From Dehalococcoidia bacterium (lineage in GTDB: Bacteria; Chloroflexota; Dehalococcoidia; SpSt-223): 64,000 nt of DNA. Shown piece by piece: positions 25,021 to 32,165 of this stretch; within the stretch, counting starts at the first letter, position 1, and the number at the start of each line of letters is the position of its first letter. The translations under genes were made by a program, and so were the position numbers. The notes below the pieces were generated by a model. It was given only the letters and a program-made list of their open reading frames with translations, was not told the origin of the DNA and made no database searches. Location: NCBI GenBank assembly GCA_025054935.1, contig JANWZD010000001.1, forward strand, positions 62,001 to 126,000. Reading direction: 5' to 3'.

Positions 25021-25267
25021 ACTGTTTGGCCGAGCGCTGCTCCGGCTGGTCAACTTGGCTGACCAACGGGGAGTGTCGCTTCGGGTGGATGAATTCCGCG
25101 CGGTGTTGCCTCTTGGCGAGAGCGAACTCTCCTATGAGCTCCAGCTGTTTGGCCGGACGGTCGTGCGGCGCATTGAGCGGGGCCGCGTCGTTGCGCGGTT
25201 CGAAACCTACGACTTCGAGCAGGGGCTCGATCTGTTCGAGCGCGCCGTCGAGGAGGCAGAGGGGTGA
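24983..25267 (+). CDS. unknown 94-residue protein between tgt and its paralogue
   Basis: An unrecognised small, soluble, strongly charged protein without cysteine pairs or signal peptide. It looks like a compact alpha/beta domain: a helix (FGRALLRLVNLADQRG), then strands (VSLRVDEFRAVLP; ELSYELQLFGRTVVRRIE; RVVARFETYDF) and a final acidic helix. ATG 24983 lies 38 nt inside the end of tgt, and its stop overlaps the next start as GTGA. This placement suggests it is made together with the two TGT proteins and may bind or regulate them. Confidence 0.7.
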   Translation: MDRFEEAIFPRRELFGRALLRLVNLADQRGVSLRVDEFRAVLPLGESELSYELQLFGRTVVRRIERGRVVARFETYDFEQGLDLFERAVEEAEG

Positions 25268-26256
25268 GCGCGTCAGAGCGGCCGACGAACTCGGCAGGCG
25301 ATCCTCATCTGCTGGGGCGGGGGAGCGTGAAGCCGAGAACGCCGGCGCTTCTCCTGCCTGCCCCTTGGGGGGCTGCGCGGGGACTGCTGCCCTCGGAGCT
25401 GGAGAGGGCCGGCGTCGCCGGGCTAGTGGTCGGCGCGGTCGAATTGGCGCTCCGTCCTGGGCTCGACACAATAGCAGCGCTCGGCGGTCTCTCTCGCCTC
25501 GTGGGGGGGCTCCCGACTGTCGGCGAGCCGGGCGTCGGCGCGGTGCTGGGGGAGGGCGGACTGCCGCCGGCGCGGATTGTCGGCGTCGGTGATGCGCTGC
25601 GCTACCGCAATGGGCTCGACGGCGCGACCGGAGAGCTGACCCCGGAGTGGTCGGTCGCGACGCAGCAGCAGCTTGGCGTCACCGTTGTTGTTGCGCCTGC
25701 TCTGCCGGAGCGGCTGGTGGTGAACGGACGAGAACAGCGTCTTCCCAGCGCGCTCGCCGAGCAGTGGCTGCGTCGCGGGGCCGCGGCGGGCGCCCGCGCA
25801 GCACTTGCCCTCATTCCTCCCGGCTCGCCGGCGTTTCAGCGGCGCTTGCTCGAAACAGCAGTTCGCGAGCAATTTAGCGGCGTCGCCGTCATCGGGGCGA
25901 TCGATCGAACCGGGTGGCCGCGCGAGTGGAGTTGGCTGGCCGTCGGCCTGCAGACCGTGCGCGATCTCGATGCTGCGGCTGCTCTCGGCTACGACGCGGT
26001 CGTTCCGCTCTTCCCGACGGCGTTGGCGCGCGCGGGGAAGGCGATAGTGGCGGATGAGGTCGTGTCCGTGGCGGACTTCCCAGAGGCGGCCGCGCCGCTC
26101 GATCCGGTCTGCGATTGCCCGGCTTGCCGCTTTGCGCTCGGCTACCTCGCTCATCTCGTCAGCGCGAAAGAGCTTCTCGGAGAGACCCTGCTTCTGCTGC
26201 ACAACGTTCGCGCTGTCGCCCGGCGTCTTGGCTGTCTTGATCCAGGCGGCGAGTGA
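25264..26256 (+). CDS. catalytically dead TGT-fold paralogue retaining the zinc site
   Basis: A 330-residue protein that lines up with tgt next door: RTPALLLPAPWG with ETPAFMPVGTLA, ALGGLSRLVGG with RLGGVQQMMGW, LTPEWSVATQQQLG with LTPELAMAIQQTLG, and LGYDAVVPLFPTALARAG with LGVDLFDSVLPTRLARHG. The zinc site is kept (Cys283, Cys285, Cys288, His313). The catalytic residues are not: the DSGGYQ segment is replaced around residues 87-92, the DD pair is gone, and the nucleophile Asp262 corresponds to Val247. This is the same pattern as eukaryotic QTRT2, the non-catalytic partner of QTRT1. GTG 25264 overlaps the preceding stop. A role as tRNA-binding or regulatory partner of Tgt is inferred. Confidence 0.85.
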   Translation: MSASERPTNSAGDPHLLGRGSVKPRTPALLLPAPWGAARGLLPSELERAGVAGLVVGAVELALRPGLDTIAALGGLSRLVGGLPTVGEPGVGAVLGEGGLPPARIVGVGDALRYRNGLDGATGELTPEWSVATQQQLGVTVVVAPALPERLVVNGREQRLPSALAEQWLRRGAAAGARAALALIPPGSPAFQRRLLETAVREQFSGVAVIGAIDRTGWPREWSWLAVGLQTVRDLDAAAALGYDAVVPLFPTALARAGKAIVADEVVSVADFPEAAAPLDPVCDCPACRFALGYLAHLVSAKELLGETLLLLHNVRAVARRLGCLDPGGE

Positions 26257-26348
26257 TTGGTAGGCTGGAATGTGTCGCGCTGCATCTCCTCTCGAGCGTT
26301 CACGACTAGGGGGGAGGCCGACAGGCAAGCGGAGGCGAAGGAGTTCCC

Positions 26349-27698
26349 GTGAACCGTGAGGATGCGCCCCAGCGAGCGGGGGACGTGCTGGTAGCGGCGC
26401 GCGAGCAGGGCGTGCGCTACGTCAACCTGCAGTTCATCGACATCCTCGGCATAGCCAAAAGCGTCACCATCCCCGTCGAACGGCTTGGCGAGGCAGTCGA
26501 ACACGGCAAGTGGTTTGACGGCTCGGCAATTGAAGGCTTCGCGCGGACGGCAGAGTCGGACATGTACCTGCTGCCGGACCTCACGACCTTCGCGGTGCTG
26601 CCGTGGGAGAAGGGCGAAGACGCGACGGCGCGGGTGTTCTGCTGGATCTACAACCCGAATGGGGAGCCGTTCCCCGGCGACCCGCGCGCGGCCTTGAAGC
26701 GGGTGCTGGATGAAGCGCGGGCGATGGGCTTTCGGTATCAGGTCGGCCCCGAGTTGGAATTCTTTCTTTTCAACCGTCATGGAGGCGCCATCAGCCCTCT
26801 TCCTCACGACCGGGCGAGTTACTTCGACTATTCCGCCGACCAAGCTGCTCACGTGCGGCGGGAGATGATCGACGCGCTCCAAGCGATGGGCGTTGTCGTC
26901 GAGTCGGCGCATCACGAGGTGGCGGCAGGGCAGCACGAGATTGACCTCCGCTATGCCGATGCCCTCCAGACGGCTGACAATGTGGTGACGGTGAAATACA
27001 CCCTGAAAGCAGTCGCACAGGCGCACGGTCTCTACGCCACCTTTCTCCCGAAGCCGCTTTATGGCGTGAGCGGGTCGGGCATGCACTGTCACCAGAGCTT
27101 GGCCGACCTTCAGGGGCGGAACCTGTTTGCCGATCCAGCCGATGAGTACGGCTTGTCGGAGATCGCGCGCTCGTTCATTGCCGGCCAGTTAGCGCATGCG
27201 CGGGGGATGTGCGCCGTGCTGTCGCCGCTCGTGAACAGCTATAAACGGCTGGTTGCCGGCTATGAAGCGCCGGTGTACATCTCGTGGGCGCGCGTCAACC
27301 GCTCGGCGCTGATCCGGGTGCCGAAGGTCAGCCCGGGACGGGAAGACTCGACGCGCCTCGAGCTCCGCTGTCCCGACCCGACCTGCAATCCGTACCTCGC
27401 CTTCGCGGTCATGCTGAAGGCCGGGCTTGATGGCATCCGCCGCGAGCTCCCGCTCCCGGACCCGATAGAAGAGAACATCTTCCAGTTTGATGAAGCAGAG
27501 CTCCGAAGACGCAATATTGGCATCCTTCCGAGCACACTTGGTGAAGCGATCGCGGCGCTTCTTGACGATCCGGTTGTCCAAGATGCGCTCGGAGATCATA
27601 TTCTCGAGCGCTTCGTTGAAGCGAAACGCCTAGAGTGGGACTCGTTCCGAACCTATGTCACGCAATGGGAGCTAGATCGCTATCTTGAAGTCTACTAG
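26349..27698 (+). CDS. glnA: glutamine synthetase, type I
   Basis: Makes glutamine from glutamate, ammonia and ATP. The 449-residue protein has the GSI beta-grasp start (VRYVNLQFIDILGIAKSV), the latch-like WFDGSAIEGFARTAESDMYL, the metal and glutamate residues in QVGPELEFFLF and EVAAGQHEIDL, and the ATP-site segment NPYLAFAVMLKAGLDGI. The GTG start at 26349 follows the Shine-Dalgarno GGAGGCGAAGGAG. The length fits the shorter GSI-alpha type, which in known members lacks control by adenylylation; that subtype call is tentative. No glnB or amtB is nearby. Confidence 0.95.
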   Translation: MNREDAPQRAGDVLVAAREQGVRYVNLQFIDILGIAKSVTIPVERLGEAVEHGKWFDGSAIEGFARTAESDMYLLPDLTTFAVLPWEKGEDATARVFCWIYNPNGEPFPGDPRAALKRVLDEARAMGFRYQVGPELEFFLFNRHGGAISPLPHDRASYFDYSADQAAHVRREMIDALQAMGVVVESAHHEVAAGQHEIDLRYADALQTADNVVTVKYTLKAVAQAHGLYATFLPKPLYGVSGSGMHCHQSLADLQGRNLFADPADEYGLSEIARSFIAGQLAHARGMCAVLSPLVNSYKRLVAGYEAPVYISWARVNRSALIRVPKVSPGREDSTRLELRCPDPTCNPYLAFAVMLKAGLDGIRRELPLPDPIEENIFQFDEAELRRRNIGILPSTLGEAIAALLDDPVVQDALGDHILERFVEAKRLEWDSFRTYVTQWELDRYLEVY

Positions 27699-27705
27699 GT
27701 TGTTC

Positions 27706-27734
27706 TTGCTGCTGACCGGCACCCTTGCTACACT
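27706..27734 (+). promoter_or_regulatory. sigma-70-type promoter for hslU
   Basis: TTGCTG (27706-27711) and TACACT (27729-27734) are 17 nt apart, the ideal spacing. They lie between the glnA stop and ATG 27764, leaving a short leader that carries the Shine-Dalgarno GGGAGGGA. Confidence 0.5.
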
Positions 27735-27763
27735 TTGAGTACCCCGGATCTCGGGGAGGGAAC

Positions 27764-29203
27764 ATGAAGAACCTCACTCCGCAATCGGTCGTTGCCGAGC
27801 TCGATAAGTACATCGTGGGGCAGACCGAAGCAAAGCGCGCGCTGGCGATCGCGCTCCGCAACCGCTATCGCCGCCAGCAACTCCCCCCGGAGATCGCTCG
27901 CGAAATCGCTCCCAAGAACCTGCTGCTGATCGGCCCCACCGGCGTGGGCAAGACCGAGCTTGCCCGGCGCGTGGCCGCTCTTGCCGACGCGCCGTTCGTC
28001 AAGGTAGAGGCGACGAAATTTACCGAGGTCGGCTACGTCGGCAGGGATGTCGATTCGATCGTCCACGACCTCGTGGAGGCGAGCGTCCAGCTTGTCCACG
28101 AGGAGAAGCTGAAAGAGGTCGAAAAGCGCGCCGAGATCCAAGCGACCGAGAAAATCTTGAACTATCTCGTTCAACAGCTGCCCGTCGCGTCGCGCAAAGT
28201 GGCGGCGAAGCGAGGCAGAAGCAACGCTCAGGCATCGGCTGACGTTTCCGAGAACGCGACCGCGGCGCTGCGGCCGCGCCCGATTACGCGCGCGGATAAA
28301 GCGCGCCTCCGGCGTGAGCGCGACCGGCTGCGGAAGCTGCTCCAGAACAAGCAGCTGGAGGATCACATCATCGAGATCGAGGTCGGCGGCGACGTCGACC
28401 GGTTCGAGTCGATGCTCCAGCATGGCGGCGCAAGCGCGGAAGAGATGAGCGACGCCTACAGCGACTACCTTGAGGCGTACCACGGCGTTGGGGGCACGCG
28501 GCGTCGCTCGCGGCGGGTCTCCGTCAAAGAAGCGCGGCGCATTCTCACCCGCGAAGAGGCGACCAAGCTGATCGACATGGACCATGTCATCGAAACGGCG
28601 GTCCAGCGTGCCGAGGCGAGCGGCGTGGTCTTTATCGACGAGATCGATAAGATCGCGGGGCCAAGGCATGAGGTCGGGTCTGATGTCTCGGGCGAGGGTG
28701 TGCAGCGCGACCTCTTGCCGATCGTAGAAGGCACGACGGTCCAGACGCGCTACGGCCCGATCAAGACCGACCATGTGCTCTTCATTGCCGCCGGCTCGTT
28801 CTATCACTCCAAGCCGTCGGACCTTATCCCCGAGCTGCAAGGCCGCTTTCCGCTTCGGGTCGAGCTGAAAAGCCTGACCGAAGAAGACTTCCGCCGCATT
28901 CTCACTGAGCCGGAAAACGCCCTCACCAAGCAGTACATCGCGCTGCTTGCCACCGAAGGGGTCACCCTCACCTTTGGCGACGACGCCATCGCGGAGATCG
29001 CCCGGATCGCCGTCTTGATGAACGAACGGATGGAGAACATCGGCGCGCGCCGCCTCCACACGATCATGGAGCGGGTGCTGGAAGACATCTCTTTCAGCGC
29101 CTCGGAGCGCGCCGGAGAGACCATCCACATCGACGCCGAGTTTGTCCGGGCGCGGATGGCCGACCTGATCAAAGACCACGATCTCAGTCGCTATATCCTG
29201 TAG
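27764..29203 (+). CDS. hslU: ATP-dependent protease ATPase subunit HslU
   Basis: A 479-residue AAA+ unfoldase of the HslUV (ClpYQ) protease. It opens with LTPQSVVAELDKYIVGQTEA, has Walker A GPTGVGKTELARR, the substrate-gripping pore loop GYVGRD, Walker B VVFIDEIDKIAG and the sensor region GRFPLRVEL. The variable I domain between them (about residues 110-240) is basic and somewhat long. The C-terminus ends LSRYIL, the tail that inserts into HslV in known complexes. hslV, usually just upstream, is not present in the window; glnA occupies that place. ATG 27764 is preceded by GGGAGGGA. Confidence 0.95.
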   Translation: MKNLTPQSVVAELDKYIVGQTEAKRALAIALRNRYRRQQLPPEIAREIAPKNLLLIGPTGVGKTELARRVAALADAPFVKVEATKFTEVGYVGRDVDSIVHDLVEASVQLVHEEKLKEVEKRAEIQATEKILNYLVQQLPVASRKVAAKRGRSNAQASADVSENATAALRPRPITRADKARLRRERDRLRKLLQNKQLEDHIIEIEVGGDVDRFESMLQHGGASAEEMSDAYSDYLEAYHGVGGTRRRSRRVSVKEARRILTREEATKLIDMDHVIETAVQRAEASGVVFIDEIDKIAGPRHEVGSDVSGEGVQRDLLPIVEGTTVQTRYGPIKTDHVLFIAAGSFYHSKPSDLIPELQGRFPLRVELKSLTEEDFRRILTEPENALTKQYIALLATEGVTLTFGDDAIAEIARIAVLMNERMENIGARRLHTIMERVLEDISFSASERAGETIHIDAEFVRARMADLIKDHDLSRYIL

Positions 29204-29245
29204 CCTCCCCCACGACGGCGTATCCAGAGAGCGGCTGAGGGAGCA

Positions 29246-32164
29246 ATGGCAAACGAGACTTTTCTCCTTGTCGTGGTCGCGAGCGACGGGCGCGAAGAGC
29301 GAAAACAGCTTGCCGCCCGCACGACCGTCATCGGCCGCGACCCTGAGTGCCACATTCACCTCCACGACATCACCGTCTCACGTCGGCATGCCGCGATTGA
29401 GGCAGAGAACGGGCGATTTCACCTCATCGACCTCGGCAGCGCCAACGGCACGATCCTGAACGGCCGCCCGCTCGCGCCTCGAACCCCCGTGGAGCTGCGC
29501 GAAGGCGATGAGGTCGCGATTGGCTCCTATCGGCTGACACTGCGGCGAGCGGGGGTGGCCGGGCAGGCAGCTCCCTCGCCTGCGGCTGTCGTGGCAGCCG
29601 TTCCCCCCTCTCCTCCTGCGGCGTCCCCTCCCCGCGCCGGAGGGATGCCGCCGAGCCCTCCTCCTCCCTCAGCTGGCCGGGAGGCGCCTGCTGTCGCCCG
29701 CGAAATGACAAGCCTCGGGGTCGGCTATCAGCCACCCCGTTTGATCGTCCTCGCCCACGGAAGCTCGCGTGAGTATCCGATCCCGCCGACGGGGCTCACG
29801 ATCGGCCGCGACCCCGCGAACGCCGTCACGATCGATGACCCGCAAGTCAGCCGACGTCATGCAGAAATCCGCCATGTCCCCGGCGGCTACGAAATCGTCG
29901 ACCTTGGGAGCACCTACGGTATCTTTCAGAATGGCCAGCGCGTCGGCCGTAAGCTGCTTGTCGATAACGACGCGCTGCAGATTAGCGACGGGGTCCGGCT
30001 TGTCTATCGCGCCGGCGCTGCCCTTCCCCCCCCGCCCAGCCCGGCAACGATCCAGATCGAGTTTGGGAGCCGCGAGGTCATTACCATCGGGCGCGACCCG
30101 AGCAACGATATCCCGCTCAACCATCCGCAGGTCTCGCGCTTCCATGCGCGGCTGACGCGCCGCGGCGCTGAGGTGCTGCTGACCGACCTCGGCTCGACCA
30201 ACGGCACCTTTGTCAACGGCCAGCTGATCGCGACCGTTCCGCTCCGGGAGAGCGACCATTTCCAGATCGGGCCCTACGAGTTCACCGTCAGCGGCGGGCT
30301 GGTGGCGGCGGTCTCGAACGAAGGCAACATCCGGGTCGATGCGGTCAACATCAGCCGGACAGTGCGCGGCAACAAGGTCATCCTCCAGCCGCTTTCGCTC
30401 AGCTTCAAGCCGCGGGAATTAGTGGCGATTGTCGGGGCGTCGGGCTCGGGCAAGACGACCCTCCTCAACGCTCTGTCCGGCTTCCGGCCGGCGACCCAAG
30501 GCCGCGTCCTCTACAACGGGCAGGACCTGTATCGTCGTTTCGAGGTGTTTCGCAACTCGATCGGCTTCGTCCCCCAGGACGATATCATTCACCGCGAGCT
30601 TCCCGTCATCGAAACCTTGCGCTATGCGGCGCAGCTCCGCTTGCCGCGCGACACGACCGTTGCCGAACGGGAGCAGCGCATCGCCGAAGTGCTCGCCGAC
30701 CTCGGCCTCGATGAGCAGCGGCACAACCGGGTGGATGAGCTCTCGGGCGGGCAGCGCAAGCGGGTCAGCATGGGGGTGGAACTGCTGACGCGGCCGAGCC
30801 TCTTTTTCCTCGATGAGCCGACCTCCGGTCTCGACCCGGCGACAGAGACGCGGATGATGCAGCTGTTGCGCCGCCTTGCCGATCAGGGCCGCACCATCCT
30901 GCTCATCACCCATGCGACCCAGAACATCAAGCTCTGTGACAAGGTCGTCTTCATGGCACGCGGCGGCTACCTCGCCTTCTTCGGCACGCCCGCCGAGGCG
31001 CTCGAATTTTTCGGCGTCCAAGAGTTCGCCGACATTTACGACATCATGCAGGGTGAGGAGACGCGAGGACTGATCGCCTCGCGCTACGCGGCGTCGCCCT
31101 ACTACCACGAGCACCTCGGGTCGCTCAGCCGCGAGATCCAGGAGGCGGCAGGCCACGCCGCAGCGGCAGCGCGCCCCGAGTCACGAAAGAAAGGGATCTC
31201 AAGCCTCCGTCAGCTCTGGATCCTGACCGCGCGGACGATCGCTGTGACGCGGGCAAATCGTAAAGCGCTCGCGATTGTGCTCTTCCAAGCTCCAATTATC
31301 GCCTTGCTAGTGGCGATCGTCTTTCCTCGCTCAATTTTCAACGACCGTCCTGTCTATATTCCGCCCGAACGCGTGTTTGCCGCCGGTCTCCAGCCTGATC
31401 CCACCAAGCCGCTTCCAAACTGCGGTCTGACCCAGGCGCAAATCGATGAATTGCCGCAGCTGCTGCGCGACCCGAAGATGAAGGAAGGCTGCGGCAACGC
31501 GATGCGCGTGATGATGCTGCTGTTTTTCATCGTCCTCGTGTTTATCTGGTTCGGTACCTCAAACGCGTCGAAGGAGATCGTTAAAGAGCTGCCCATTTAT
31601 AAACGAGAGCGCATGATCGGCGTGCGCGTCGTTCCTTATCTTTTCTCCAAGTTCATCCCCCTCCTCGGGATCGCGCTGATCCAGAATGTCGTCTTTCTCG
31701 CGATTATGATGGTGATCCTCCCGTTTCCCTTCACCGGACCCCAGATGTTTCTTCAGTTCTTCGCGATGCTCTACCTTGTCAGCACGGCAGCAATTCTGTT
31801 TGGGCTCTTTGTCTCGTCGCTCGTCAGCAGTGTCGACGAGTCGAACAGCATTGTGCCGATCCTGCTTATTCCGCAGGTCGTCTTTGCTGGGGCGGTCATT
31901 CCTCTCGCGAAGATGCCGGCCTTCACCCAGCCGATCGCAAACTTTGTGATTAGCCGGTGGGGCTGGGAGTCAGCCGGCAATATCTTCGGGGTGGTGAAGC
32001 TGGCGGAGAAGCAAGGAGGCCCGACCTACCAAATGCTCCTCGAACAGGAGTGGCTGCGCTCCTTTGAGATCAGCCTCCGCACTCACACGCTCGTTCTCCT
32101 CGCTTTTTGTCTCGTCTTCCTTCTTGCCTCCTATCTCGCGCTCCGGCGCAAAGACACTGTCTAG
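29246..32164 (+). CDS. ABC transporter with three FHA domains, ATPase and ABC-2 membrane domain fused
   Basis: A 972-residue fusion. Three forkhead-associated (phosphothreonine-binding) domains come first: about residues 28-75 (VIGRDPECHIHLHDITVSRR), 186-235 (IGRDPANAVTIDDPQVSRRH) and 278-325 (IGRDPSNDIPLNHPQVSRFH). A proline-rich linker separates the first two. The ATPase follows with Walker A GASGSGKTT near 396, signature LSGGQRKRVS near 498 and Walker B LFFLDEPTSGLDP near 518. The ABCG/ABC-2-type permease occupies about 650-972 with some six helices. It is probably a homodimeric exporter controlled by Ser/Thr kinases; the cargo is unknown. The Shine-Dalgarno GAGGGAGC precedes ATG 29246. 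Confidence 0.93.
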   Translation: MANETFLLVVVASDGREERKQLAARTTVIGRDPECHIHLHDITVSRRHAAIEAENGRFHLIDLGSANGTILNGRPLAPRTPVELREGDEVAIGSYRLTLRRAGVAGQAAPSPAAVVAAVPPSPPAASPPRAGGMPPSPPPPSAGREAPAVAREMTSLGVGYQPPRLIVLAHGSSREYPIPPTGLTIGRDPANAVTIDDPQVSRRHAEIRHVPGGYEIVDLGSTYGIFQNGQRVGRKLLVDNDALQISDGVRLVYRAGAALPPPPSPATIQIEFGSREVITIGRDPSNDIPLNHPQVSRFHARLTRRGAEVLLTDLGSTNGTFVNGQLIATVPLRESDHFQIGPYEFTVSGGLVAAVSNEGNIRVDAVNISRTVRGNKVILQPLSLSFKPRELVAIVGASGSGKTTLLNALSGFRPATQGRVLYNGQDLYRRFEVFRNSIGFVPQDDIIHRELPVIETLRYAAQLRLPRDTTVAEREQRIAEVLADLGLDEQRHNRVDELSGGQRKRVSMGVELLTRPSLFFLDEPTSGLDPATETRMMQLLRRLADQGRTILLITHATQNIKLCDKVVFMARGGYLAFFGTPAEALEFFGVQEFADIYDIMQGEETRGLIASRYAASPYYHEHLGSLSREIQEAAGHAAAAARPESRKKGISSLRQLWILTARTIAVTRANRKALAIVLFQAPIIALLVAIVFPRSIFNDRPVYIPPERVFAAGLQPDPTKPLPNCGLTQAQIDELPQLLRDPKMKEGCGNAMRVMMLLFFIVLVFIWFGTSNASKEIVKELPIYKRERMIGVRVVPYLFSKFIPLLGIALIQNVVFLAIMMVILPFPFTGPQMFLQFFAMLYLVSTAAILFGLFVSSLVSSVDESNSIVPILLIPQVVFAGAVIPLAKMPAFTQPIANFVISRWGWESAGNIFGVVKLAEKQGGPTYQMLLEQEWLRSFEISLRTHTLVLLAFCLVFLLASYLALRRKDTV

Positions 32165-32165
32165 C

